From the NCBI RefSeq assembly GCF_001665785.1, contig NZ_LZSO01000049.1, forward strand, positions 225,483 to 289,482: DNA of 64,000 nt, given 5' to 3'. The notes beneath the pieces are model-generated. The model was not told the DNA's origin. It saw only the letters and a program-made list of their open reading frames with translations, and did not search any database. Numbering within the stretch: the first letter of the stretch is position 1; the number at the start of each line of letters is the position of its first letter. Below, piece by piece: positions 8,008 to 15,696 of this stretch. The translations under genes were made by a program, and so were the position numbers. The stretch comes from Mycolicibacterium peregrinum. Lineage in GTDB: Bacteria; Actinomycetota; Actinomycetes; Mycobacteriales; Mycobacteriaceae.

Positions 8008-8801
8008 GCCTCGGCGTTCTCTTCCTCGAGCACACGTTGCTGCTGTTCTCGGATCACCTGGTTGAGGTTCGATGCCTTGGGCCATCCGTAGTAGGCCGCG
8101 AAATGCAGTGCCAGCTCATCCATTTCCTCGAAGGAGACGTCGCGGCTCTTGAGCGCGGCGTAGACGTGGCTGAGGATCGGCAGTGGCGCATCCTGGAATG
8201 CCACGCAGGCCACCGTCACCAGGCGGCGCTCCTTCATTCCGAGTCCGGGCCGCAGCCACATCTCCCCGAACACGAAGTTCAGGATTCCCGCCCCGGAGTA
8301 CGGGTTGTCTCGGGTCGGGGCGAACGGGATGCAGTTGATGTCGCGGAAGGATTCTTCTCCGACAGCCAGCCGTTCCTCCGGATCACTCGGCGTCGGCAGC
8401 GGCAGCAGCGGTTCGGGTGCGGGCGGGGTCAATCCTCGTTCGCGGTGGATCCGGTCCCACTGCTCGTCGACCACCATGTTGAACCGCGACGCCTTGGGCC
8501 AGCCGGCGTAGACCGCGAAATGCAGGACGGTTTCCCGCATTTCGACGATCGACACATCACCGCTGTTGAGTGCGGCGTACACATGGTCACGCAACGGACC
8601 TTCGGCGTCGGCCGCCGCGACGCACGGCAGCGTGACGAACCGTCGGTCCCGGCGGCTCAAAGCGGTACGCGGCCACACCTCCGCGAACACGAAGTCGATG
8701 AGGTTCGCGGTGGCCGGCGAACCGTCGGATGGCGCCTCGAACGTCATCACCTCGGCGAACTCGCGCCTACCCCGCTCGGTCCGGGTGTCGGCGGCGGTCA
8801 T
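8004..8801 (-). CDS. Double carboxymuconolactone decarboxylase (CMD)-domain protein
   Basis: The 265-residue protein is an internal duplication. Residues about 40-120 and 170-250 share the pattern RR.VT..CVA......HVYAAL.S.DVS..EM.E..LHFA.Y.GWPKAS.(F/L)N. Each half is one CMD/AhpD-like unit, without the CxxC of AhpD peroxidases. CMD proteins catalyse decarboxylation or isomerisation of lactones, but many are of unknown activity. It is translationally coupled on both sides (ATGA with the SDR above and the aldehyde dehydrogenase below), so it belongs to the same pathway. The biochemical role is not predictable beyond that. Confidence 0.85.
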   Translation of the reverse strand: MTAADTRTERGRREFAEVMTFEAPSDGSPATANLIDFVFAEVWPRTALSRRDRRFVTLPCVAAADAEGPLRDHVYAALNSGDVSIVEMRETVLHFAVYAGWPKASRFNMVVDEQWDRIHRERGLTPPAPEPLLPLPTPSDPEERLAVGEESFRDINCIPFAPTRDNPYSGAGILNFVFGEMWLRPGLGMKERRLVTVACVAFQDAPLPILSHVYAALKSRDVSFEEMDELALHFAAYYGWPKASNLNQVIREQQQRVLEEENAEA

Positions 8802-9598
8802 CGGATCGTCGCCCCGGCGTCGACCTTGAACTCCAGACCGGTGACGTGCCGGGCTTCGTCGGAGATCAGGAACAGCACCGCGTTGCTGATGTCCAGTGCG
8901 TCGGTCATCTGGATCGGCAGCGCATTCTGGAAGATCGGCCCGAGGTCTTGACGGGTCTCGTGGATCAGGGTGTGCAGGGTGTCGGGCCGTAGCCCGGTGG
9001 CGACACCGGTGGGATGCACGGTGTTGACCCGGACATTGACCGCGGCAAGCTCATTGGCCAGGGCCCGGCTGAGGCCGACAACGCCGTGTTTGGATGCCGT
9101 GTAGGGCGTGTGCAGCGGTGAGCCCTTGATCCCCGCCACCGAACTGACGTTGATCAGACTGCCGCCGCGTTCCACGAGATGCGGCAGTGCTGCCGAGCAG
9201 GTGTTCCAGGTGCCGATCAGGTTGACGTCCACGACGGTGCGCCATTGTTCGGCGGTGGTGGTGTCCCAGGTGCCCGCGGTCAGGACGCCCGCGTTGGCGA
9301 CGGAGGCGTCCAGCCCGCCCAGTTTCTCGACGCCGTCGGCGACCGCGGCGCGCAACGCTTCGCCGTCGCGCACGTCGACCACATAGGTCAATGCCTGACG
9401 GCCGAGTTCGGCGACGAGGCGGGCGGTTTCGTCGAGATCAGCGCGTGTTGCCAGTGGATACTCCACCTCTGGCAACGATTCACAGATGTCGACGAGGATC
9501 ACGTCGGCGCCCTCTTCGGCCAGGCGTACCGCGTGGCTTCGGCCCATACCGCGTGCTGCGCCGGTGATCAGCACGCGCTTGCCGGTGACGCGCCCCAT
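8798..9598 (-). CDS. Mycofactocin-coupled-type SDR oxidoreductase
   Basis: The 266-residue short-chain dehydrogenase has a TGAARGMGRSHAV cofactor motif and a catalytic YTASK. It also carries the insertion VDICESLPEVEYPLATRADL after the second strand, the hallmark of the mycofactocin-coupled SDR family (carveol-dehydrogenase-like). In that family NAD is held tightly and electrons are passed to the peptide-derived cofactor mycofactocin. I start it at ATG 9596-9598, where TGATG overlaps the stop of the upstream paralogue. A longer open frame upstream is only the shadow of that paralogue. The mfp biosynthesis genes are not in this window. The substrate is probably an alcohol (inference). Confidence 0.88.
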   Translation of the reverse strand: MGRVTGKRVLITGAARGMGRSHAVRLAEEGADVILVDICESLPEVEYPLATRADLDETARLVAELGRQALTYVVDVRDGEALRAAVADGVEKLGGLDASVANAGVLTAGTWDTTTAEQWRTVVDVNLIGTWNTCSAALPHLVERGGSLINVSSVAGIKGSPLHTPYTASKHGVVGLSRALANELAAVNVRVNTVHPTGVATGLRPDTLHTLIHETRQDLGPIFQNALPIQMTDALDISNAVLFLISDEARHVTGLEFKVDAGATIR

Positions 9599-10428
9599 CA
9601 GAGCTTGTTCGTGAAGCCGGCGTCGACGGGGAGGGTGACCCCGGTGACGTATTTGGCAGCGTCGGAGACCAGGTAGCTGATCGTCGCGCTGATGTCCTCG
9701 GGTTCGAGCAGTGAGACCGGCATCGGGTTCTGCAGGTGCGGACCGCCGTCGGGGTAGTTCTCCAGGAACGCCGTCATGGCCGGGTTGACGGCCATCATGG
9801 TGTTCACCGCGGTGGGGTGCACGGTGTTGACCCGGATGCTGTGCGGGGCAAGGGCATTGGACAGGGTTCGCATCAACCCGACGATGCCGTGTTTGGACGC
9901 CGCATAGCCCAGGCCGCCGCCCTGCATGCCGCCGAAGCCACGCAGTCCGGCGGTGGAACTGGTGAACACGATCGATCCGCCTCGTCCGCCTGCGATGAGG
10001 TGGGGGATGGCCGCCTTGGCGGTGTGGAACGAGCCGACCAGGTTGACGCCGACCGCATCGGACCACATCTCGAGGTCTTCTTCGATGGTGACTTCACGAA
10101 ACGCGGTGGGGGCGACGCCGGCATTGGCGAGCACGATGTCCAATCGGCCGAACTGCTCGACACCCGCATCGAGTGCGCCCTTGACGGCGTGGAAGTCGCG
10201 CACGTCGGCGACCGAACCGAGCATCTTGCCGCCGGCCGCTTCGACCAGGGCGACGGTCTCGTCGAGCTCGTCGCGGCTGGCCATCGGGTACGGGTTGGAT
10301 GCGATATCCGCGCAGATGTCCACCCCGATGATGGCCGCGCCCTGCTCGGCGAGCGTCACCGCGTGACTGCGCCCCTGGCCTCGGGCGACCCCGGTGATGA
10401 AGGCGACTTTTCCGTCCAGATTCCCCAT
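9598..10428 (-). CDS. Mycofactocin-coupled-type SDR oxidoreductase
   Basis: The 276-residue paralogue of the following gene starts MGNLDGKVAFITGVARGQGR. It contains the family insertion VDICADIASNPYPMASRDEL, NAG at the fourth strand, and a catalytic YAASK. Like its neighbour it fits the mycofactocin-coupled SDR family, whose members regenerate NAD in situ through mycofactocin. It is the first gene of the operon, and its promoter region faces the TetR gene with two palindromes at 10453-10488. Two related dehydrogenases in series could handle two alcohol groups or two stereoisomers. That is inference. Confidence 0.88.
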   Translation of the reverse strand: MGNLDGKVAFITGVARGQGRSHAVTLAEQGAAIIGVDICADIASNPYPMASRDELDETVALVEAAGGKMLGSVADVRDFHAVKGALDAGVEQFGRLDIVLANAGVAPTAFREVTIEEDLEMWSDAVGVNLVGSFHTAKAAIPHLIAGGRGGSIVFTSSTAGLRGFGGMQGGGLGYAASKHGIVGLMRTLSNALAPHSIRVNTVHPTAVNTMMAVNPAMTAFLENYPDGGPHLQNPMPVSLLEPEDISATISYLVSDAAKYVTGVTLPVDAGFTNKL

Positions 10429-10452
10429 TGATCCTCACTTCGCTCGAATGGG

Positions 10453-10488
10453 TGTAACCGTGTTACAGCGGTACGGTAACGTGGTTAC
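10453..10488. promoter_or_regulatory. Two palindromic operators in SDR/TetR divergent promoter region
   Basis: Two sites share the form GTAAC-N3-GTTAC: 10454-10466, which extends to a perfect 6-3-6 TGTAAC/GTTACA at 10453-10467, and 10476-10488. Their centres are 22 bp apart, about two helical turns, so two dimers could bind the same DNA face. They lie between the SDR operon start (10428) and the TetR start (10515), the usual place for a TetR-family operator. Confidence 0.7.
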
Positions 10489-10514
10489 TCTCCGGCGGCA
10501 AGGGTGTTCTCGAA

Positions 10515-11075
10515 GTGGCAGATGACCGTGATCGGATCCTCGACATCGTCGTGGAGATCCTCGAGTCCGAGGGCTATGAGGCCGTGCAACTGCGGGAGGT
10601 GGCGCGCCGGGCCAAGACCTCGCTGGCCACGATCTACAAGCGCTACTCCACCCGCGACGAGCTGCTCCTGGCCGCGCTCGATTCCTGGATGGCGGAGAAC
10701 CGGTATTCGGGGGTGGCCGGTCAGACGCGCGCACCGGGGGAGTCGCTGTACGAGGCACTGATGCGGATGTTCCGCACCATCTTCGAACCCTGGGAGAAGC
10801 ACCCCGACATGCTCAGGGCCTACTCGCGCGCCCGGGCCGCGCCGGGTGGGGACCGTCTGGTGCGCCGCGGCCTCGACGCCGTGGTGCCTGCGGGCCTGTC
10901 CATCCTGGCCGGCGTCGAGGACGCGTTCGTGCACGACCTCGACAACATCCTGACCAGCTTGGTGTTCGGACTGGTCGGCCGCTTCACGGCGGGCGAGATC
11001 GCCATCGCCGAGATCCTGCCCAGCCTCGACCGGACGATCTACTGGCTCACCGCGGGGTACGAGTCCGGGCGTTAG
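10515..11075 (+). CDS. TetR-family transcriptional regulator
   Basis: The 186-residue protein has an N-terminal TetR HTH (residues about 5-50: ILDIVVEILESEGYEAVQLR, then TSLATIYKRYSTRDELLLAAL) and a variable helical ligand-binding domain. GTG 10515 is taken as start (MADDRDRILD). It is divergent from the mycofactocin-SDR operon with two palindromes between, so it most likely represses that operon and itself. Its TAG stop overlaps the convergent hydrolase stop by four bases. The sequence does not match KstR or KstR2, and the ligand is unknown. Confidence 0.88.
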   Translation: MADDRDRILDIVVEILESEGYEAVQLREVARRAKTSLATIYKRYSTRDELLLAALDSWMAENRYSGVAGQTRAPGESLYEALMRMFRTIFEPWEKHPDMLRAYSRARAAPGGDRLVRRGLDAVVPAGLSILAGVEDAFVHDLDNILTSLVFGLVGRFTAGEIAIAEILPSLDRTIYWLTAGYESGR

Positions 11076-11842
11076 CCGATCTGCGCGCCGACGAACTCCA
11101 CGATGTCCGCGGCCACCTCGCGGTGCACGGACTCGTTCAGAATGTCGTGGCGGGCGCCGTCAAACTCCTTGAACTGCAAGGGTTCTATCTGTTCGGCGTA
11201 GGCCTTGACCGCGCCGGCGGGAGCGATGACGTCGGCTGAGCCGTGCAGGGCCAGGGTCGGCACCGTGAGGCCGGGTAGCTCCGCGCCGAACCGATCCCAG
11301 GCCCGGTCCAGCTCGCGGGTGAGCGCGGCGCCGTCGGCGTCGACGAAGGCCAGCGGGTCGTTCTCCAGGCTGTCGAGGTAGAACGGATCGGACGAGAGCC
11401 ACTTCGGATCCAGGTCCAACGAGGTGTCCGGATCGACCATTTCGGGGATCGGCACCAGCGGCGCACCGGAGACGATGCCGGCCCGGTAGCGGGTGGGTTC
11501 ACCGAGCAGCCGGAACAGCGTGACCACCGAGCCGAACGAATGTCCTTGAGCCACCAGCGGTATGCCCGGGGTGTCGCGCTCGGCGAGGGTGGTCAGAGAC
11601 TCAGCCAGCGCCGAACTGTCCTCGATGCTGCCGAAATCCCCTCGGGTGCCCGGGGTCAGGCCGTGGCCGAACTGATCAACCGCCCACAGGTCGATGCCCG
11701 CGGCATTGAGCGCGAATCCGTAGCGGTGGTAGACCCCGGTGTGCTCACCGAACCCGTGCAGGAAGATGACGGCTGCGCGGGGCTCCGGCGTGGCCCAGTG
11801 CCGGTAGTAGGCCCGCCCGCGGTCGTGCTCGACGAATGGCAT
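11072..11842 (-). CDS. Alpha/beta hydrolase, monoacylglycerol-lipase-like
   Basis: The 256-residue hydrolase has an oxyanion-region HGFGEHTGVYH, nucleophile elbow GHSFGS (S102), acid D204 in LHGSADVIAP, and H232 in GARHDILNE. This matches the serine aminopeptidase S33/monoglyceride lipase group, which hydrolyses acylglycerols or similar esters. No signal peptide is seen. ATG at 11840-11842 (MPFVEHDRGR) is the preferred start over a codon 12 positions upstream, because family members begin there. It lies just after the IclR gene on the same strand, 45 bp apart, and ends convergently against the TetR gene. Confidence 0.88.
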   Translation of the reverse strand: MPFVEHDRGRAYYRHWATPEPRAAVIFLHGFGEHTGVYHRYGFALNAAGIDLWAVDQFGHGLTPGTRGDFGSIEDSSALAESLTTLAERDTPGIPLVAQGHSFGSVVTLFRLLGEPTRYRAGIVSGAPLVPIPEMVDPDTSLDLDPKWLSSDPFYLDSLENDPLAFVDADGAALTRELDRAWDRFGAELPGLTVPTLALHGSADVIAPAGAVKAYAEQIEPLQFKEFDGARHDILNESVHREVAADIVEFVGAQIG

Positions 11843-11887
11843 ACCTCTCACTGCAGCAAGGTCGAGGCGCGGCCGCAAGCATTCTAC

Positions 11888-12667
11888 TCATCGCTTCCGC
11901 TTCAGGCGCTGGCCGAGCGTGTGCGCGGCCAGCAGCAACGACTCTCCGAGCGCGGCCTGGCGTCGGGCATCGAAGCGCATCTCCACCCCGGTGAGGCTCA
12001 GCGCCCACATCGGCTGACCCAGCTCGTTGAACACCGCCGCACCGATACCCCAGCTGCCCTCGACGATCAGGCCCGGGTTGACCGAGTACCCGCTGACCCT
12101 GGTCTGTTCGATGCGGCGTCGAAGCTGGGCAGCTGAGTGCGCCGCGCCCCAATCCTCGGTCAGGTCAACACGATCGAGGTATGCCGCGATCTCCGAATCC
12201 GGAAGATGCGCCAGCATGACGATCCCGGCCGAGGCGACCCCGAGGGGGAACCGCTTGCCCGGGTACAGCACATGCGAGCGCAGGGGGAAGCTGCCTTCTT
12301 CGGCGGACACGCATACCGATTCGTCACCCCGGCGGGCGGAAAGGAACGCGCTCTCACCGGTGTCGCGCGCCAGCGTGCGCAGAATGTCGGTGGCCAGTGG
12401 CGCCGCGTCGTATCGGGTGGCGGCCACCGATCCCAGCAGGTAGATCTCCGGCCCCAGGAACCACAAACCGCTGTCGGAGGCGCGGTCGACGAGGCCTTCC
12501 CCGGCCAGCGCGGTGAGCATGCGGTGCGCGGTCGCGCGAGGCGTGTCCGTCGTGCGGGCAAGCTCGGTTGTGGTGAGTCCGTCCGACCGAGCGTCAGCGA
12601 GAGCACGCAGGATCGCCGCGGCCCGCGTGATCACCGGAGTACCAGCTACGCCGTCGGTCACAGCCAC
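11888..12667 (-). CDS. IclR-family transcriptional regulator
   Basis: The 259-residue protein has an N-terminal winged HTH (ILRALADARSDGLTTTELAR, then TPRATAHRMLTALAGEGLV) and a C-terminal IclR effector domain with LYPGKRFPLGVASAGIVMLA and PGLIVEGSWGIGAAVF. It is divergent from the CoA-transferase genes scoAB, and IclR regulators commonly control such acyl/aromatic catabolic operons. A perfect 7-5-7 inverted repeat sits 6 bp upstream of its GTG start (12674-12692), a likely operator for self-control and scoAB control. The effector is unknown; a keto-acid or acyl compound is plausible. Confidence 0.9.
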   Translation of the reverse strand: MAVTDGVAGTPVITRAAAILRALADARSDGLTTTELARTTDTPRATAHRMLTALAGEGLVDRASDSGLWFLGPEIYLLGSVAATRYDAAPLATDILRTLARDTGESAFLSARRGDESVCVSAEEGSFPLRSHVLYPGKRFPLGVASAGIVMLAHLPDSEIAAYLDRVDLTEDWGAAHSAAQLRRRIEQTRVSGYSVNPGLIVEGSWGIGAAVFNELGQPMWALSLTGVEMRFDARRQAALGESLLLAAHTLGQRLKRKR

Positions 12668-12673
12668 ACTCTA

Positions 12674-12692
12674 GCGTCCACTCAATGGACGC
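12674..12692. promoter_or_regulatory. 7-5-7 inverted repeat upstream of IclR gene
   Basis: GCGTCCA (12674-12680) and TGGACGC (12686-12692) are perfect inverted copies separated by CTCAA. The repeat lies 6 bp before the IclR-family start and in the 155-bp region shared with divergent scoA. The size and symmetry fit a dimeric regulator site. The rest of this intergenic region shows no gene. Confidence 0.6.
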
Positions 12693-12822
12693 CGGTGGCG
12701 CGAGGCGTCACCTGAGCGGACACAACCCGGCCGGCGCACCGCTGGGTCTTGCGTTACCCGGCCCGATGGTGATGTCCTCGCATAGGCAAGTGATCCACTG
12801 AACGAACGCGGGAGCATGGAGT

Positions 12823-13590
12823 ATGGCCAGTAAGAAGGTCGCTGACGTCCACGAGGCGGTCGCCGACATCGGCGACGGCGCATCGGTGGCAGTCGGAGGA
12901 TTCGGGCTTTGCGGGATTCCGGACAGCCTGATTCAGGCCGTGGCCGATTCCGGCGTCGGGAACCTCTCGGTGTTCTCCAACAACTGCGGTGTCGACGGCG
13001 TGGGTCTCGGCGTCCTGCTCGGCCTGGGGCGCATCCGACGCGTGACGGCGTCCTACGTCGGGGAGAACAAGGAATTCGCGCGTCAGTACCTGGCCGGTGA
13101 GCTCGAAGTCGAGCTGACGCCCCAAGGCACGCTCGCTGAGCGGTTGCGCGCCGGCGGGGCCGGTATTCCCGCCTTCTACACGCTCGCCGGGGTGGGCACT
13201 CTCGTTGCGGACGGTGGGCTGCCGTGGCGCTACGCGGCCGACGGTTCGGTTGCCGTCGCCTCGCCGCCCAAGGAGACCCGGGAGTTCGACGGCAGGCGAT
13301 ACGTGATGGAGACCGGCATCCACGCCGATTTCGCGCTCGTGCACGCCGCCGTCGGTGACACCCACGGCAACCTGGTTTTCGACAAGACTGCGATGAACTT
13401 CAACCCGCTGGTCGCCATGGCCGGCCGGATCACGATCGCCCAGGTCGAAAAACTGGTCGAGCCAGGCGAATTGGATCCTGAGGCGGTCCACCTTCCGGGT
13501 GTGTTCGTGCAGCGCATCGTCGAGACGGGACCACAGGAGCAACGTATCGAGAAGCGCACTGTGCGCGAGGAGACAGAGGTGTCCGCATGA
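12823..13590 (+). CDS. scoA: 3-oxoacid CoA-transferase subunit A
   Basis: The 255-residue protein matches the alpha subunit of succinyl-CoA:3-ketoacid CoA-transferase: GDGASVAVGGFGLCGIPDSL, SNNCGVDGVGLG, ASYVGENKEFARQYLAGELE, LTPQGTLAERLRAGGAGIPA and FYTLAGVGT. With ScoB it moves CoA between succinate and acetoacetate or a related 3-oxoacid, activating ketoacids for thiolysis. The downstream ScoB start overlaps its stop (ATGA), so the two subunits are coupled. The divergent IclR gene probably regulates it. Confidence 0.93.
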   Translation: MASKKVADVHEAVADIGDGASVAVGGFGLCGIPDSLIQAVADSGVGNLSVFSNNCGVDGVGLGVLLGLGRIRRVTASYVGENKEFARQYLAGELEVELTPQGTLAERLRAGGAGIPAFYTLAGVGTLVADGGLPWRYAADGSVAVASPPKETREFDGRRYVMETGIHADFALVHAAVGDTHGNLVFDKTAMNFNPLVAMAGRITIAQVEKLVEPGELDPEAVHLPGVFVQRIVETGPQEQRIEKRTVREETEVSA

Positions 13591-14243
13591 CGGATTCGGT
13601 GATCACCAAAGGTTGGACCCGTGCGCAGATGGCCGCCCGTGCGGCACGCGAACTGTCCGACGGGCAGTACGTGAACCTCGGAATCGGCCTTCCGACGCTG
13701 ATCCCCGGTTATCTGGACCCCGATGTCCATGTCACGTTGCACTCGGAGAACGGGATCCTGGGCACCGGTCCGTACCCGACGGCCGACCAGATCGACGCCA
13801 ACCTCATCAACGCGGGCAAGGAAACGGTCACGGTGCTCCCCGGGGCGGCGTTCTTCGATTCGGCGCTGTCCTTCGGAATGATCCGCGGCGGTCACATCGA
13901 CGTCGCAGTGCTGGGCGGCATGCAGGTGTCGCGTTTCGGGGACCTGGCGAACTGGATGGTCCCGGGGAAGATGGTCAAAGGCATGGGCGGGGCGATGGAC
14001 CTCGTCCACGGGGCCGGCCGGGTCATCGTCCTGATGGAACACGTCGACAAGTCGGGGCAGCCGAAGATCGTCGAGAGCTGCACGTTGCCATTGACCGGAG
14101 AGCGCGTCGTCCACCGGATCATCACCGATCTGGCGGTCATCGACGTTTCCGGCGACGGCACGCTGACCCTCGTCGAGGCCGCACCAGACCTCACGTTCGA
14201 CGAGGTGCAAGCCGCCACGGGCGCGCCGCTGATCCAGGGTTAG
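13587..14243 (+). CDS. scoB: 3-oxoacid CoA-transferase subunit B
   Basis: The 218-residue beta subunit includes the catalytic glutamate motif HSENGILG (E54), which forms the glutamyl-CoA thioester. It also has YVNLGIGLPTLIPGYL near the N-terminus and GGHIDVAVLGGMQVS in the middle. The length equals that of typical ScoB proteins, so the enzyme is probably active. It is translationally coupled to ScoA. The next gene, an MHS transporter 39 bp downstream on the same strand, may import the organic acid used here. Confidence 0.93.
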   Translation: MTDSVITKGWTRAQMAARAARELSDGQYVNLGIGLPTLIPGYLDPDVHVTLHSENGILGTGPYPTADQIDANLINAGKETVTVLPGAAFFDSALSFGMIRGGHIDVAVLGGMQVSRFGDLANWMVPGKMVKGMGGAMDLVHGAGRVIVLMEHVDKSGQPKIVESCTLPLTGERVVHRIITDLAVIDVSGDGTLTLVEAAPDLTFDEVQAATGAPLIQG

Positions 14244-14282
14244 CGCCGCGCGGGTTCGGCCCGACCTGCATACTCACACACC

Positions 14283-15659
14283 ATGTGTGCTGCCGATCAC
14301 AACGGAACTGAGAGCCTCGCCGAGTTCTCGACGACCACCGGCCTGAAACGTGTCGTCACCGCGTCGATGGCCGGCACGGTCGTCGAGTGGTACGAGTTCT
14401 TCCTGTACGGCACGGCCGCGACGCTGGTTTTCAGCAAGGTGTTCTTCGCGCAGTCCGGCAGCGACCTCGATGCAATCCTGGCGGCGTTCGTCACCTACGC
14501 GGTCGGGTTCGTCGCGCGGCCGTTGGGCGGCATCGTGTTCGGCCACTTCGGCGACAAGTACGGCCGCAAGAAGTTGCTGCAGTTCTCGCTGCTTCTGGTC
14601 GGTGCCGCGACCTTCCTGATGGGTTGTCTGCCGACGTACGGGCAGATCGGATACTGGGCGCCCACCCTGCTGGTGGTGCTGCGCTTCCTCCAGGGATTCG
14701 CGGTCGGCGGCGAATGGGGTGGGGCGGTGCTGCTGGTGGCCGAGCACAGTCCCGATCGCAGCCGTGGTTTCTGGGCGAGTTGGCCGCAGGCCGGTGTTCC
14801 CGTCGGCAACATGCTGGCCACCATCGTGCTGCTGGTGCTGACCAGCACCCTGTCGGACGCGGATTTCCTGTCGTGGGGTTGGCGGGTCGCGTTCTGGCTG
14901 TCGGCGGTGGTGGTGCTGATCGGCTACTACATCCGCACGAAGGTCACCGATGCGCCGATCTTCGTTGTGGCACAACAGGAAGCAGAGCAGCTCAAGGCAT
15001 CGTCGTTCAGCGCCGTCGAGGTGTTGCGCCGCTATCCGCGCGGTGTGCTGACCGCGATGGGACTGCGCTTCGCCGAGAACATCATGTACTACCTGGTCGT
15101 CACCTTCTCGATCACGTACCTGAAGGTGCACGCACACGCCGACACCGGTGCGATCCTGCGCTGGCTGTTGGTCGCCCATGCGGTGCACCTCGTCGCGATC
15201 CCGCTGGTCGGCGCATTGTCGGACCGTGTCGGCAGGCGCCCGGTGTACCTGATCGGCACCGTCGCCACCGGGACCTGGGGGTTCTTCGCCTTCCCGATGA
15301 TGGACAGCCAGAACCACCTGGTGATCATGTCGGCCGTTGTCATCGGCCTGCTGTTCCACGCGTTCATGTATGCGCCGCAGCCGGCGATGATGTCCGAGAT
15401 GTTTCCGACCCGGATGCGTTATTCCGGTGTCTCGCTTGGCTATCAGGTAACCGCGATCGTGGCGGGTTCGCTGGCGCCGATCATCGCCGTGCGGTTGTTG
15501 AGCGATTTCGGCTCCTCGGTGCCGATCGCGATCTATCTGGCCGGTGCCTCGGTCATCACCCTGGTGGCGGTGTACTTCGCCAGGGAAACCATGGGTATCG
15601 ACCTGGCCGACGTGGACCGTGCCGACCTGAATGCCGTCGACTCTGCGTCCAGGGCGTGA
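14283..15659 (+). CDS. MFS transporter, metabolite:H+ symporter (MHS) type
   Basis: The 458-residue membrane protein has about 12 spans. MHS-family signatures are GTVVEWYEFFLYG in helix 1, GHFGDKYGRKKLL in the first cytoplasmic loop, and RFLQGFAVGGEWGGAVLL in helix 4. The family includes ProP, ShiA and dicarboxylate or aromatic-acid symporters. The position after scoAB suggests uptake of a short organic or keto acid, but the substrate is not readable from sequence. The last codons lie in the left arm of a 20-bp perfect hairpin that probably ends transcription. Confidence 0.9.
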   Translation: MCAADHNGTESLAEFSTTTGLKRVVTASMAGTVVEWYEFFLYGTAATLVFSKVFFAQSGSDLDAILAAFVTYAVGFVARPLGGIVFGHFGDKYGRKKLLQFSLLLVGAATFLMGCLPTYGQIGYWAPTLLVVLRFLQGFAVGGEWGGAVLLVAEHSPDRSRGFWASWPQAGVPVGNMLATIVLLVLTSTLSDADFLSWGWRVAFWLSAVVVLIGYYIRTKVTDAPIFVVAQQEAEQLKASSFSAVEVLRRYPRGVLTAMGLRFAENIMYYLVVTFSITYLKVHAHADTGAILRWLLVAHAVHLVAIPLVGALSDRVGRRPVYLIGTVATGTWGFFAFPMMDSQNHLVIMSAVVIGLLFHAFMYAPQPAMMSEMFPTRMRYSGVSLGYQVTAIVAGSLAPIIAVRLLSDFGSSVPIAIYLAGASVITLVAVYFARETMGIDLADVDRADLNAVDSASRA

Positions 15660-15695
15660 CTGTGCGTCTGGGCCGCGCCCTGGACGCAGAGTCGA
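15637..15695. terminator. 20-bp perfect hairpin between convergent genes
   Basis: The left arm 15637-15656 and right arm 15676-15695 are perfect inverted copies of 20 bp, with a 19-nt loop. The left arm encodes the last residues of the MHS transporter, and the right arm ends one base before the aminotransferase stop. There is no U-tract, as is common for mycobacterial terminators. It is placed to stop transcription from both sides. Confidence 0.65.
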
Positions 15696-15696
15696 A

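Noticed and set aside
10485..10934. 149-codon minus-strand frame opposite the TetR gene
   Set aside because: Antisense shadow with no recognisable features; the TetR frame has a clear HTH.
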